From positions 1-41,068 of the forward strand of contig JAJZFJ010000227.1 in assembly GCA_021805395.1 (NCBI GenBank): DNA of 41,068 nt, in the 5' to 3' direction. Below are positions 1-9,234 of the stretch, in pieces. Numbering within the stretch: the first letter of the stretch is position 1; each line of letters starts with the position of its first letter. Under the pieces are notes generated by a model. That model searched no databases and was not told the DNA's origin. It saw nothing but the letters and a program-made list of their open reading frames with translations. This stretch comes from a bacterium. GTDB lineage: Bacteria > Armatimonadota > Chthonomonadetes > Chthonomonadales > Chthonomonadaceae. The position numbers were made by a program, and so were the translations under genes.

Positions 1-207
1 AATGACATCGGGATTATGTTCGCGATACAGCAAAAGCGCTTCTGTTCCGTTGCTGGCCTGCCCAACCACTTTCATGTCAGGTTGTTCCTGAACAATTCCC
101 ACAAGTCCATCCCTTACAATTGGATGATCGTCTGCGATAACAATCCGGATCGGTGTATTGTGGTTAGCTGAAGTACCTGTTTCACTCATTACCTTCTCCG
201 AACTCAT
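1..207 (-). CDS. Response regulator, receiver domain (partial, cut at window edge)
   Basis: The reverse strand encodes the N-terminus of a response regulator, with the start of a receiver domain: IRIVIADDHPIVRDGLVGIV holds the acidic pocket (ADDH). The text up to NPDVI runs off the window just before the expected phospho-acceptor Asp. The ADDHPIVRDGL opening is typical of NarL/FixJ regulators, so a LuxR-type HTH output domain is expected outside the window (inference). It lies 29 nt downstream of a histidine kinase on the same strand, so the two probably form a cognate pair in one operon. Two in-frame ATGs compete: 207 (preceded by GAGG) and 189 (preceded by GGAGAAGG). Either is plausible; the longer is given. 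Confidence 0.9.
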   Translation of the reverse strand, partial: MSSEKVMSETGTSANHNTPIRIVIADDHPIVRDGLVGIVQEQPDMKVVGQASNGTEALLLYREHNPDVI

Positions 208-236
208 TGTTGAACCTCATCTCTGCTAATTGGCAG

Positions 237-1385
237 TTAAATATTTGGAGGGGGAATTGGGACGGCTAATTCAATTCGCGTTCCGACGTTAGCGGAGCTT
301 GTCACGGTTAATATCCCACCAACAGAAGCCCCCCTCTCGCGCATTCCAATAATTCCAAATCTGCCCATCCCAATATGTAAAGGGTTGAATCCTTTGCCAT
401 CATCCTTAACAGTTAGTTTCACATGTCCAATCTCATATAACAGTTCAACATGAATCTCTTTAGCATCTGCATGTTCAATTGCATTTGCAATGGATTCCTG
501 CCCCACTCTCAACAGACAATGTTCCAACTCTTCTGACAATAACTGTGGCAAACCCTCCAGAACATATCTACTCTTTATTGGTAGACCAACCATCAATTTA
601 GCAAGAAATCGTGCTATTGCCTCACTCAATGGAGTAGTATCAAGCGGCGGAGACCTGAGAGCAGCAACCGCAAGTCTGGTCTCGATAAGACTTTCTCTGG
701 CGAGATCACGTGCCTTGTTTATTCTGGATCGCACCTTTTCCAGTTTGGTTTGAATATGAAGATAGTCCACATGCATAACAATCTCCTCATCACTCAACAT
801 ACTGGCTTGTGCAGCTTCCAGCTGTGCTGTGATTCCGGTGAACCCTTGTGCCATTGTATCATGAATCTCCTGTGCCAGACGCGTTCTCTCCTCAAGAATT
901 GCTGTCTGATGAGCATGTTTTATGGAGGCAAGGGAAAGATCCGCTTCAACTCGCTTTCTTTCTGTGATATCTCTTATATTGCACTGGATAACAGTGTGAC
1001 CATTCTCATGATATATGTTGCTAACAAACTCCACTTCCCTTTTTTCCCCACGCTGGTTCAGAAGGGGAAGATCTTCATACCGAATATATCCTTCCCTTTC
1101 CAAAAGACGAAAAGCTTCCTGGCTGGCCTCTTTATCCTGCAGTAATCCTATTTCCCAGAGTTCTTTACCCAGAAGTTCTTCTCTCGTATACCCAAGCAGC
1201 TCAGACATAAACGGATTGGAATCTGTTATTCTGCCTAACTTGCTATCCAGAATAAGAATGCCATCGCGGGCAGCTTCAAATAATCGTCTGTATCTAAGTT
1301 CTGAGACCTTTAGTGATTCAATATCATCTTGTTTACTCATTGCACTGTCTGTATTGGAAGTGGAATGAGATTCAGATTCTGTCAT
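237..1385 (-). CDS. PAS-domain sensor histidine kinase, NarX/DegS-like (HisKA_3)
   Basis: A soluble-looking kinase of about 382 residues with no clear membrane segment. In order: a Ser/Thr-rich N-terminus; a PAS domain at about 28-145 ending in the PAC-like RDITERKR; a HisKA_3 dimerisation domain with phospho-acceptor His175 in AQEIHDTMAQG; and a GHKL ATPase domain with the N-box QESIANAIEHA, G1 box DDGKGF and a GIIGMRERGASVGG box. Membership of the HisKA_3 family and the downstream regulator starting in ADDHP suggest phosphotransfer to that partner; the signal sensed by PAS is unknown. ATG at 1385 is chosen because GAGGG sits just upstream; a TTG four codons earlier is also open. Confidence 0.92.
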   Translation of the reverse strand: MTESESHSTSNTDSAMSKQDDIESLKVSELRYRRLFEAARDGILILDSKLGRITDSNPFMSELLGYTREELLGKELWEIGLLQDKEASQEAFRLLEREGYIRYEDLPLLNQRGEKREVEFVSNIYHENGHTVIQCNIRDITERKRVEADLSLASIKHAHQTAILEERTRLAQEIHDTMAQGFTGITAQLEAAQASMLSDEEIVMHVDYLHIQTKLEKVRSRINKARDLARESLIETRLAVAALRSPPLDTTPLSEAIARFLAKLMVGLPIKSRYVLEGLPQLLSEELEHCLLRVGQESIANAIEHADAKEIHVELLYEIGHVKLTVKDDGKGFNPLHIGMGRFGIIGMRERGASVGGILTVTSSANVGTRIELAVPIPPPNI

Positions 1386-2072
1386 TTGTGCCCTCAAATC
1401 ATATTACTCACCTCGGAAAGTTCATAATCTTTCACAGATGAGTGCCAGTTAGTTCGGATGAATATACCAAGAAACCTTACAACAAGAAAATACGCTATCG
1501 ATATGGACGAATTCTGGTCAATACCACATCTAAGTTTTAACTGCTAAGCTATTGTATTCCTATTAGTTTATATCACATATTTAACGCCAAATAATCCAGT
1601 TTATATTAATCTAAATCGTGTAAAGAATGCTAAAAACACCTTCTATTTTGAAGGATGAATGAGAACTATACTACCGGATAGTTTTTTGACGAACCAGGGA
1701 AGAGATGATTATATACTATGATAATCTGAAATTCTCGTTTTATAATTCTTTTTTTTAATATCACTGTGTATCATCTACTTTACCAAGTTTAACCAGCTTC
1801 TGAAGGCCTCATAATTCGTTATAAGGTTTTATAGCTAGCAGCTGCTATCAAATCATTCATACAGTGAGCAACAGATTGTAATTTCTCTGCTCGGAGTTAT
1901 GGTAGGTGTCATAGTCGTGATAAACTGTATCCTTATGAAGCAGTTCACATTATATTTCTTCCTCTCATTGATATACACCTAACTTGTTGGGGTACGGAAA
2001 ACTGGCAGATATGCCATAATGGAACCTAACTAAAGTGAAGATTACTAATCAATTTGAAGGGTAAGAAGATTA
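1386..2072. other. AT-rich intergenic region, no gene recognised
   Basis: About 690 bp between the divergent histidine kinase and NlpC/P60 genes. I see no convincing ORF, tRNA or riboswitch. The only notable structure is a small dyad, ATAGC (1831-1835) with GCTAT (1844-1848), containing the 10-bp palindrome AGCAGCTGCT. It should hold promoters for both flanking genes, but no good -35/-10 pair could be fixed. Confidence 0.5.
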
Positions 2073-2774
2073 TTGACGGTTTCAAAAAGTCCGGTCCGGA
2101 CGTTATTCACATCATCCACACCCACTATGCAGCTACTGTCACCTCTGTTTTTCCTCATGTGTATAGCACCCACTTTACCTGCCATTGGTAACTCAACACC
2201 TAGTTCACATTTTGCAGTCTCGTCTAAAAAATCTGTGCATCCACAAACTGATCGCAAAGAAGTGAGGGGTGAACTGCTGGCACATACTGCATTAAGCTAC
2301 CGGGGAATGCCGTATGTATGGGGTGGGGCGTCTCCGCGCACAGGTTTCGATTGTTCGGGCTTTGTGCAGGCGGTCTGTAAAAAATGGGGTATCTATCTTC
2401 CTCACTGTGCAGCCGAACAGATCCATGAGGGGCGTTACATTCCAAAGAAAGATCTGCTTCCTGGTGATCTGGTGTTTTTCAAAAACACCTATGAAGAGGG
2501 AGTTTCCCATGTTGGGATATATGTAGGACTTGGCTGGTTTATGCACGCAGCAGATGTTCGATCTGGTGTGATTCTCAGTAACCTTAACACACCATATAAT
2601 CTCCATCACTGGTGCGAAGCTCTCAGATTAAATTTCAAACCAGTAGCACTACGCAATGGTAAAATTCAGACAGAGGTTATTCACGTCACCGTTCAGGAGA
2701 ATGGCGGCGATAAGACAATAGTTGTGAATCTCCCGGACATCACACATGTCAAATCTCATAAAACAACAAAATAA
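2073..2774 (+). CDS. Exported NlpC/P60 family peptidoglycan endopeptidase
   Basis: A 233-residue protein with a single NlpC/P60 domain at about 66-185. Catalytic residues are visible: Cys94 in FDCSGF, His146 in SHVGIYVG and His158 in WFMHAA. The family cleaves peptide stems of peptidoglycan, commonly gamma-D-Glu-meso-DAP bonds. A hydrophobic stretch at about 19-38 (LLSPLFFLMCIAP) suggests a signal peptide and action in the periplasm. No SH3 or LysM substrate-binding domain is seen. The start is uncertain: TTG at 2073 gives a basic n-region (SKSPVR) and has AAGGGTAAGAAG upstream, while ATG at 2127 would lack both basic residues and a Shine-Dalgarno. It is a single-gene unit followed by a hairpin. 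Confidence 0.85.
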   Translation: MTVSKSPVRTLFTSSTPTMQLLSPLFFLMCIAPTLPAIGNSTPSSHFAVSSKKSVHPQTDRKEVRGELLAHTALSYRGMPYVWGGASPRTGFDCSGFVQAVCKKWGIYLPHCAAEQIHEGRYIPKKDLLPGDLVFFKNTYEEGVSHVGIYVGLGWFMHAADVRSGVILSNLNTPYNLHHWCEALRLNFKPVALRNGKIQTEVIHVTVQENGGDKTIVVNLPDITHVKSHKTTK

Positions 2775-2789
2775 CCCTCACGGGTCTTG

Positions 2790-2818
2790 TACTGCCTATG
2801 ATGTAATCTGAGGCAGTA
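2790..2818 (+). terminator. Hairpin after the NlpC/P60 gene, weak terminator candidate
   Basis: A perfect 8-bp stem, TACTGCCT (2790-2797) with AGGCAGTA (2811-2818), with a 13-nt loop, starts 15 nt after the stop codon. No U-tract follows, so it may be an mRNA 3'-end stabiliser rather than an intrinsic terminator. The remainder of the gap to 3102 shows nothing else clear except a TTGACA at 3070-3075. Confidence 0.4.
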
Positions 2819-3102
2819 TAAGTTAAGCAACAATGTTCTTCTCGTTCACCTGAACCCCAAATCCTCAATAATGCCATAAATAACTAATCTGGCATTGCGC
2901 CAGCTGGTTAGATTGTCTCTGGAATGCGGACATACCTTGATATAACTGATTAATATATACAAAAGTAGTCCATTATGTTTCTACTCAGTATCCCACTGGA
3001 TCCAACTCTGTTTCAGCTGCTGATATAGCATTAAATTGCTGTAAGATTATGGTACATTACTACCTGCTGTTGACATACACCGAATGGAGATTATGAAGTT
3101 AT

Positions 3103-4266
3103 ATGGCAAGTTCAATGCCCCTCGCTCCCACTCCGCCCATGGGTTGGAACTCCTGGAACATGTTTGGAAGTGCAATCAACGAAGATGCTGTGAGAGGAAC
3201 GGCTGATGCACTCATTGCTTCTGGCCTTAAAGATTGTGGCTATAACTATATCGTAATAGATGACTGCTGGTCCGTGAAAGAGTCGAGGGATAGTGATGGC
3301 AACCTTGTAGCAGATCCTGAAAAGTTTCCAGGTGGAATGAAGGCATTGGCAGATTATGTTCACAGTCTTGGTTTCAAGTTTGGAATCTATTCAGATGCTG
3401 CCGAGAAAACCTGTGCTGGATATCCCGGAAGTCTTGGGTTTGAAGAGCAGGATGCGAAGTTATGGGCATCCTGGGATATCGACTTTCTAAAGTATGACTA
3501 CTGTGCTGCACCAGAAGATCAGGCTACTGCCATTGAACGCTATACTACCATGGGAAATGCACTTAAGAACTCTGGCAGAGAGTTCCTGTTTTCCCTGTGT
3601 GAATGGGGTGGACGAAGTCCTCATCTATGGGGACGAGAAGCTGGTGGACACATGTGGAGGGTATCTGGGGATATTTTTGATACATGGGTGAATGTCTGGA
3701 TGCCCACATGGAATGGATACGGTTTAGGTGTTGATGTTTCTCTGGACATTGCAGCAGATCTGCACTCCTATGGAGGACCAGACAGATGGAATGACCTTGA
3801 CATGCTGGTGGTGGGTTTGAAGGGCAAAGGACATATACCGGGTGGTGGCCTCACTTTTCTCGAATACCAGACGCATATGTCATTATGGGCGTTCGCATGC
3901 TCACCACTCATGATTGGATGTGATGTGCGAGCAATGGATACAGAGACGGCAGGGCTGTTAATGAACCGAGAGGTGCTTGCAATCAATCAGGATGCACTAG
4001 GAATTCCTGGGTACCGGGTAAAGCAGAACAGAGGGCTGGAGGTATGGCGTAAGCCTCTTTCAGATGGCACAACGGCAGTGGCACTTTTCAACCGCGGATC
4101 GGCAGGCGCAGACATAAAGTTTACAGCTAGTGAGATCGGGATGCTGGATAGTTCTAAACTGGTGAGGAATTTATGGAAGCAGGAGGACATAGCAGACTTC
4201 ACGACTGATTTCTCCTGCAGAGTGCAGCCTCATGAAACTGTTTTGTTAAAAATTACTGGTGCCTGA
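3103..4266 (+). CDS. Alpha-galactosidase, glycoside hydrolase family 27
   Basis: A 387-residue GH27 enzyme, which hydrolyses terminal alpha-D-galactosyl (or alpha-N-acetylgalactosaminyl) residues with retention. It opens with the family hallmark PPMGWNSWNMFG (11-22). The nucleophile is Asp132 in FLKYDYC and the likely acid/base is Asp190 in WRVSGDIFDTW. The conserved RWNDLDMLVVG follows at 228-238, and a C-terminal beta domain occupies about 285-387. There is no signal peptide, so it probably acts in the cytoplasm on imported oligosaccharides, although no sugar transporter is adjacent. ATG at 3103 is used; GGAG lies rather far upstream (3087-3090). TTGACA at 3070-3075 is close enough to the ATG that a leader would be very short. 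A strong terminator separates it from the next gene. Confidence 0.93.
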   Translation: MASSMPLAPTPPMGWNSWNMFGSAINEDAVRGTADALIASGLKDCGYNYIVIDDCWSVKESRDSDGNLVADPEKFPGGMKALADYVHSLGFKFGIYSDAAEKTCAGYPGSLGFEEQDAKLWASWDIDFLKYDYCAAPEDQATAIERYTTMGNALKNSGREFLFSLCEWGGRSPHLWGREAGGHMWRVSGDIFDTWVNVWMPTWNGYGLGVDVSLDIAADLHSYGGPDRWNDLDMLVVGLKGKGHIPGGGLTFLEYQTHMSLWAFACSPLMIGCDVRAMDTETAGLLMNREVLAINQDALGIPGYRVKQNRGLEVWRKPLSDGTTAVALFNRGSAGADIKFTASEIGMLDSSKLVRNLWKQEDIADFTTDFSCRVQPHETVLLKITGA

Positions 4267-4315
4267 CCAATTTCATAAGCTCATTGTAATACTCACAATG
4301 GCAATATGGCAAAAC

Positions 4316-4350
4316 AAGGAGCATGATGTAATATTCATGCTCCTTTTCTT
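4316..4350 (+). terminator. Intrinsic terminator of the alpha-galactosidase gene
   Basis: An 11-bp perfect stem, AAGGAGCATGA (4316-4326) with TCATGCTCCTT (4335-4345), with an 8-nt loop, followed by TTTTCTT. It ends the GH27 transcript 50 nt after the stop codon and lies about 50 nt before the dioxygenase start, so the dioxygenase probably has its own promoter. Confidence 0.9.
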
Positions 4351-4401
4351 CATTGTATAGGGTAAATTGTCAGCAGTATGAAGCGAATGGAGAAATTTGA
4401 A

Positions 4402-5154
4402 ATGCAGATATCCGATGAGCAAAAGAGAGAATTCCTGGAATCAGGAGTTCTGAAGCTACCCGGAGCTGTATCAGCAGATCTTGTTGATAGGGCAAAACGT
4501 GCCATCAACGCTTATATCGGCGAGCATGGCATCGATCCCAACGAGTTAACGAAATACCGTGCCCAATCATACTGTCCAGGTTTAGGATCCGAGACAGTAA
4601 TATCAGACCTGTATAACGCCTCTACACTTTCATCTACAGCAGAATCGCTGATTGGTGCTGGAAAGGTGAAGCCGGTGAAGGCTGGACAGATTGCGCTACG
4701 ATTTCCCGGTGGCGATGTAACTGCCCGACCTGCACGTCCACATCTTGATGGTATGTACTCGCCATCCAATGGCGTCAAAGAGGGAACGATCGCTAATTTT
4801 ACAGCATTGGTTGGCGTGCTGTTGTCGGATGTCCCACAGCCAGATGCAGGTAATTTTTCATACTGGCCAGGGAGCCATATTAAGTATGAAGCCTACTTCA
4901 GGGAGAATGGACCAGATGCCCTGCTTAAAGGCTTACCCCCTGTAGACATAGGAGAGCCAGTCCAGTTAACTGGTATGGCTGGGGATGCTGTAATCGTTCA
5001 CTATCAGATAGGGCATGGAATTACGGGCAATATATCACCCAACATTCGGTATGCAATATTCTTCAGGCTGTATCATGTTGACCACGATGCGTATCACTGG
5101 GAGTGTATGACAGATATATGGCGTGAGTGGGAGGGCATGAGAGCAGTTGAGTAG
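4402..5154 (+). CDS. Phytanoyl-CoA dioxygenase (PhyH) family Fe(II)/2-oxoglutarate oxygenase
   Basis: A 250-residue double-stranded beta-helix oxygenase. The iron-binding triad is visible: His114 and Asp116 in RPHLDGMY, and distal His205 in YQIGHGITGN. Arg216 in NIRYAIFFRLYH is positioned to bind 2-oxoglutarate. The PGSH element (WPGSH, about 155-159) is typical of PhyH proteins. Family members hydroxylate very different small molecules, including lipids, ectoine and halogenated or secondary-metabolite substrates, so the substrate here is unknown. The start at 4402 is preferred because GGAG lies 9 nt upstream; ATGs at 4378 and 4387 are in frame but lack a Shine-Dalgarno. It is convergent with the CRTAC1-like gene. 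Confidence 0.85.
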   Translation: MQISDEQKREFLESGVLKLPGAVSADLVDRAKRAINAYIGEHGIDPNELTKYRAQSYCPGLGSETVISDLYNASTLSSTAESLIGAGKVKPVKAGQIALRFPGGDVTARPARPHLDGMYSPSNGVKEGTIANFTALVGVLLSDVPQPDAGNFSYWPGSHIKYEAYFRENGPDALLKGLPPVDIGEPVQLTGMAGDAVIVHYQIGHGITGNISPNIRYAIFFRLYHVDHDAYHWECMTDIWREWEGMRAVE

Positions 5155-5262
5155 GCTGTCACTTATCAACCGTGAGTGCTAGAACTGCTCAACTCCTTAT
5201 GAAGACAGGTATATCGAATTGTATCCAATGTGAGAAAAAGGCGGAATGGCTTAAATTTCCAG

Positions 5263-7050
5263 TTAAACCTTTGCAGAGGCTAATTTTTGTCTCACGCGTG
5301 GATCCGGCACAATGTCACCGCCTTCTCGCACCCAGTAGAACCCATTGCACTTAATCCGCCCAAAGTGCTGTTTCAAACCGCGAGGCCATTTGATTTCGAT
5401 ACTCTCAATCGTTTTGGAATCGGCAAGGCCAAATGTTAGGCGAGTGTCACTGTGGGATACATAGCTGCCTCCTCCATTGATCCACCCGGTTTGAATGCCA
5501 TTAGCAGCATGGATAGTTACCTTGGCTCCAATGGCATCCCTGTTAGAGTGCACGCCCTCTAATCTCAACACAACCCAGTTGTTCTGATTACCACCGTCAT
5601 TCCTGAACAGTTGCAGAGGCTCGTTCTGTCCTATCATAACCACATCCTGATCACCGTCATTATCGAAGTCGCCTATTGCTAATCCCCGTGTAACCCGTGG
5701 TTTGGCAAGGTCACCCAGCGAGAGTATGTCTTCAGCGAATGTACCGTTCCCCTGGTTGTGAAAGAGTTGCTGACTTTGAGCATAGCTGGCACCTTCCCCT
5801 AACATCTCAATATGATCCAGAACATGGCCGTTACCTACAACAAAATCGAGATATCCATCCAGATCATAGTCCAGGCTATCAAGTCCAAACCCTAGAAACT
5901 CGAGATTAGTGCTCGCCATATTGGACTCATAGGTTTCGTTCTGGAACAGACCTGATCCTATATTGACATATACAGACTTGGGCTCACCAGAAAAATTGAC
6001 TACTACCAGGTCCTCTCTTCCAGTATGAAAGTAGTCACCAGCTGCTATCCCCATTCCAGACTCAAGTTCACCATTCGCGCCAATTGCGACACCTGCCTCA
6101 AGGGCAACATTTGTGAAAGTGCCATTCCGATTGTTATGGAGCAGAAAGTTTGGCATTGTATCGTTCGTTACAAACAGGTCGATCCATCCATCATCGTCGT
6201 AATCGAACCAGACACCACTCATACTTTTCCCCTGGAGCTTGTCTATTCCAGATGATTTTGTGATATTTGTGAAGGTTCCATCTCCGTTATTATGGAAGAG
6301 ACTGCAGTAGGATGGTGAGTAGACCTGAGGTTTACAGTAGGAGGGTTCACCTCTCAATGGGCAGCTCTGATCCAGTTTTACGGACCATTCTGTATAATGG
6401 CAGACAAAGAGATCCAGGAATCCGTCGTTGTCAAAATCTCCCCATATTGCCCCTTCGGTATCCGCTAACCCTGCCTCTTTTGTGACATCGGTAAAAGTAT
6501 CATTACCGTTATTTTTGAATAGTCGATTACCGCCGTATGCAGTGATGTAGAGATCGGCAAACCCGTCATTGTTGAAATCTGCAACGGAGACAGCCATTCC
6601 ATAGCCCAGGTTGCCATCCAGTCCGGAGCCTTTGGTTACATCAGTGAATGTACCGTCTCCATTATTACGATAGAGGACACTCTGGGTGCTGAAAGTTTTA
6701 CCATTCTGTAACCCTCCAGGAATTGGGCCACCCTGGAGAGCAAAGATATCGAGCAGACCATCGTTGTTGTAATCGAAAAAAGCTACCCCGCCACCAGGGG
6801 TTTCCAGGAAATAGTGGTGGCCAGAGGCGCCATTATTATAGCTCCAGTTGATACCTGCAGAGGAGGTTACATCCGTAAACTTCACTGGATGTGTTGTGAG
6901 CTGTTTGGCAGATGCTATCTGTGCTGGAGTATAGACTGTAGTTATTGGAAAAGTAGCTGGCTGTAATTCCTGAACGGTCTTTTTTCTGCACCCAGACAGA
7001 GTTGTTGCACCGAGTAGCCCCATAAGAAGTTGTCTGCGTGTTAAAGTCAT
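5263..7050 (-). CDS. CRTAC1 family lipoprotein with FG-GAP/VCBS repeats and ASPIC/UnbV domain
   Basis: A 595-residue exported protein. The N-terminus MTLTRRQLLMGLLGATTLSGC has twin arginines and a lipobox (TLSGC), so it is probably lipid-anchored. Six or more calcium-binding propeller blades are visible as DxDxDG-type loops: DYNNDG, DFNNDG, DFDNDG, DYDDDG, DYDLDG and DFDNDG. The C-terminal 90 residues match the ASPIC/UnbV domain (NRDAIGAKV, GGGSYVSHSD, IEIKWPRG). Proteins of this family are exported and often paired with TPR proteins; their molecular role is not established. The start codon overlaps the stop of the upstream TPR gene (ATGA), so translation is probably coupled and the two likely work together. 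Confidence 0.9.
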   Translation of the reverse strand: MTLTRRQLLMGLLGATTLSGCRKKTVQELQPATFPITTVYTPAQIASAKQLTTHPVKFTDVTSSAGINWSYNNGASGHHYFLETPGGGVAFFDYNNDGLLDIFALQGGPIPGGLQNGKTFSTQSVLYRNNGDGTFTDVTKGSGLDGNLGYGMAVSVADFNNDGFADLYITAYGGNRLFKNNGNDTFTDVTKEAGLADTEGAIWGDFDNDGFLDLFVCHYTEWSVKLDQSCPLRGEPSYCKPQVYSPSYCSLFHNNGDGTFTNITKSSGIDKLQGKSMSGVWFDYDDDGWIDLFVTNDTMPNFLLHNNRNGTFTNVALEAGVAIGANGELESGMGIAAGDYFHTGREDLVVVNFSGEPKSVYVNIGSGLFQNETYESNMASTNLEFLGFGLDSLDYDLDGYLDFVVGNGHVLDHIEMLGEGASYAQSQQLFHNQGNGTFAEDILSLGDLAKPRVTRGLAIGDFDNDGDQDVVMIGQNEPLQLFRNDGGNQNNWVVLRLEGVHSNRDAIGAKVTIHAANGIQTGWINGGGSYVSHSDTRLTFGLADSKTIESIEIKWPRGLKQHFGRIKCNGFYWVREGGDIVPDPRVRQKLASAKV

Positions 7051-8270
7051 TCTTGAGAGGGGTCTATCAAGGGTACATAGCCGGGTTGGAGTGCCAGTTT
7101 GGCTAGCCGTTTCTGTCCGTGTGCCAGATAAAACGCTGAAAATGCTTTTCTCGCAACCTGATTTTTAGGGTTTTGAATGATCATGAGTTTGTAATATAGT
7201 ATTGCTTTACTGAACTTGCCTAGTTTATCCTCTGTATCAGCAAGTTTCAATCCCAACTTCCAGTCACCAGGATTACTTCCTAATCTAAGCTTCAATTCAG
7301 ATGCTTCGTTCTGCCATGAGAGAACTTTATCGAAATATTTAGCCACCTTCTGCTGGTCACTGGTATCTTTGAGATGTGCATAGCAGATTCTCAACCCGTT
7401 CAAAATTCCTGACGACTGAGGATCTATGTGAAACCCTGACTGAAATACTTTTAGAGCCTTCCTGTAATGGTTGGTATTTACAAGTATTTGGCCAACCAGG
7501 ATATATGGACGGATGTCGTTGGGTGACGCCTTACCTGCTTTTATAGCGTACCTCATTGCAGTGTTGACATTCTGAGGTGTTTGAGCTTTCTGGTTATAGA
7601 TCACAGCCATCATGTAGCATGCTTCTCCGTCTTTGGGATTTGCATTTAGATAAGGCATTAGATCTTTTTCTGCTGCGGACATCTGCATGTTATTCATCTC
7701 TTCATTCACCAATGCCAGCAAAATGGAACTATCTGTTGGTGCAAGTTTAAGCGCCCTGTGCATAAGAAGGATCGCTTCTCCCCTGTTGTGCATCTCTTGC
7801 TCAATGAGAGCATAGGCTTTCAGAACCTTAATATTTTTAGGGGCAAGAGATGCTGCCTTCTTAGCAGCACTCTCTGCAATATCCACTCTTCCAGCCTTTT
7901 GAGCAGAGGTAACTAATTCAAGTTGTAGTCCTACATCGTTTGGGTGCAGTTTTGTTGCAGTGAGAAGGTATTTTGTGGAAGTGGAGTAGTGGAGAGTCTT
8001 TTGATAAAACAGACCCATCTGTTCATAACATTGCCATGAATTAGGATCCTGTTTAATCCCCTGTCGCCAGTCTGATAAGGCTAGTAGGATATGGTGGCTG
8101 TTCATATCCTGCATTCCCTTGGCATAGTACTCTATCCCTGGGCGATCAAACTCTCTGTAGGAAATCCAGAGATTCACCAAGGCACCCACACCACCGATTA
8201 GCATCGCAACAACAAAGATATTCTTAATGATTGAGCTACGCTTTTTCATCAGTTTGGTTATTTCGGGCAT
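7047..8270 (-). CDS. Membrane-anchored TPR-repeat protein
   Basis: 407 residues. A basic N-terminus (MKKRSS) is followed by one transmembrane helix at about 16-34 (IFVVAMLIGGVGALVNLWI), giving an N-in anchor with the rest outside the cytoplasm. The remainder is helical with at least six TPR-like units, for example the segments starting WQCYEQMGLFYQ, ACYMMAVIYNQKA and RPYILVGQILVNTNHYRKAL. It has no catalytic motif, so a scaffold or protein-binding role is inferred. It overlaps the downstream CRTAC1-like gene by 4 nt. Upstream lies the DUF1559 pseudopilin gene, separated by an intrinsic terminator only 20 nt before this start. No strong Shine-Dalgarno is seen, so expression may depend partly on read-through. 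Confidence 0.85.
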   Translation of the reverse strand: MPEITKLMKKRSSIIKNIFVVAMLIGGVGALVNLWISYREFDRPGIEYYAKGMQDMNSHHILLALSDWRQGIKQDPNSWQCYEQMGLFYQKTLHYSTSTKYLLTATKLHPNDVGLQLELVTSAQKAGRVDIAESAAKKAASLAPKNIKVLKAYALIEQEMHNRGEAILLMHRALKLAPTDSSILLALVNEEMNNMQMSAAEKDLMPYLNANPKDGEACYMMAVIYNQKAQTPQNVNTAMRYAIKAGKASPNDIRPYILVGQILVNTNHYRKALKVFQSGFHIDPQSSGILNGLRICYAHLKDTSDQQKVAKYFDKVLSWQNEASELKLRLGSNPGDWKLGLKLADTEDKLGKFSKAILYYKLMIIQNPKNQVARKAFSAFYLAHGQKRLAKLALQPGYVPLIDPSQE

Positions 8271-8290
8271 AAATCATTTTCCGGACAGGT

Positions 8291-8324
8291 AAAAAAGGGG
8301 AGGCATAATTTTATGCCTCCTCTT
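8291..8324 (-). terminator. Intrinsic terminator of the DUF1559 pseudopilin gene
   Basis: On the minus strand GGAGGCATAA pairs with TTATGCCTCC (arms 8311-8320 and 8299-8308), followed by CCTTTTTT (8298-8291). It begins about 15 nt after the pseudopilin stop. The next gene on the same strand starts at 8270, 20 nt further on, so termination versus read-through would set the expression of the TPR-CRTAC1 pair. Confidence 0.88.
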
Positions 8325-8338
8325 GGTTCATTCAAGCA

Positions 8339-9094
8339 CTAATGCGTAGGTGCGTTGATTCCTGCATACTGCGAAGGTGCAAACTCAGCCATGGTGACAA
8401 ATTTTGCATGTCCATCAGCAAACACCATATTACGTGCTCCACCAGTATATGCAATGTCAGGGATTTGACTATCTACACCGAGTTCGTCAAAAATCATGCC
8501 TTTAGTTGTTGGCTCCTGTATTGCAGCATCTGAAACTCCAGTTCGCGTTGCTGCACCACAGTTCATCCAGTTTCCCTGATCAATTCCAAAGGATGCATTC
8601 TGGTTGGTTTGCCATGTGGCATCCTGGAGTGTTCGGATATCCCAGTAATCATGGTCATACCAGGAGTCAAACATGGAGCCATACTCAGTAAAAGCAACTG
8701 CATTCGGGTCAGGCAATCTGGTTCCAGTGATATGTCCCTGATCCCATGTTGTACTGTCGTTGGGACATTTGTAAACTGCTAACGACTTGACGTATGGATA
8801 GATCTGGTAAGTCCATCCACACGCAGCACCAGAATCATAAGCACCACCCACAGGTGGATCCAGAGTGGTTGTTGGTGGCAACCAGTTGTCTCCGTCTGGA
8901 TACTGCTCATCATAGTCCTGCACGTACATAATCGCAGCAAGTCCAAGCTGGTCGAGATTACTTAAACAGGCAGTTTTTCTTGCCATCAGTCTTGCTTTCG
9001 CAAAAACCGGGAAGAGGATAGCTGCCAAAATTGCAATAATTGCTATGACTACTAGAAGTTCAATAAGAGTGAAAGCTCTTTTCTTACGCTGCAT
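8339..9094 (-). CDS. DUF1559-type prepilin-like protein (type II/IV pseudopilin, H-X9-DG)
   Basis: 251 residues. The N-terminus [20 protein letters not shown] is a type III (prepilin) signal: cleavage by prepilin peptidase between Ala7 and Phe8, then Glu at +5 and a hydrophobic helix. The body has a cysteine pair region ([27 protein letters not shown]). Near the C-terminus, [12 protein letters not shown] belongs to the H-X9-DG class, which is greatly expanded in Planctomycetota and Armatimonadota. Such proteins are thought to be surface or secretion-associated pseudopilins, of unknown specific function. GGGAGGGAA upstream of ATG 9094 is a strong ribosome site. No pilus or secretion machinery gene is adjacent. 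Confidence 0.93.
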   Translation of the reverse strand: MQRKKRAFTLIELLVVIAIIAILAAILFPVFAKARLMARKTACLSNLDQLGLAAIMYVQDYDEQYPDGDNWLPPTTTLDPPVGGAYDSGAACGWTYQIYPYVKSLAVYKCPNDSTTWDQGHITGTRLPDPNAVAFTEYGSMFDSWYDHDYWDIRTLQDATWQTNQNASFGIDQGNWMNCGAATRTGVSDAAIQEPTTKGMIFDELGVDSQIPDIAYTGGARNMVFADGHAKFVTMAEFAPSQYAGINAPTH

Positions 9095-9159
9095 TGATTT
9101 CCCTCCCTACATCCACACAGTGTAATCACTACATCGGTATGGATCAATTCAGTATATGT

Positions 9160-9188
9160 ATTATTTCAAACGGGTTCGAATATGTAAA
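9160..9188 (-). promoter_or_regulatory. Promoter of the DUF1559 pseudopilin gene
   Basis: On the minus strand TTTACA (9183-9188), a 17-nt spacer and AATAAT (9160-9165) form a good sigma70-like promoter. Transcription would start near 9153, giving a leader of about 60 nt. Confidence 0.6.
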
Positions 9189-9234
9189 CACATCTCACCC
9201 TACATTCGATTGAAATGATTCTTGTCCGCAAGAG

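Noticed and set aside
750-1368. Overlapping plus-strand ORFs of 117-131 codons
   Set aside because: Antisense to the histidine kinase gene and without recognisable domains.
3070-3097. TTGACA with TATGAA as a leaderless GH27 promoter
   Set aside because: The spacer is 16 nt and the -10 match is only 4 of 6; the start point would fall on the ATG, so it was not annotated.
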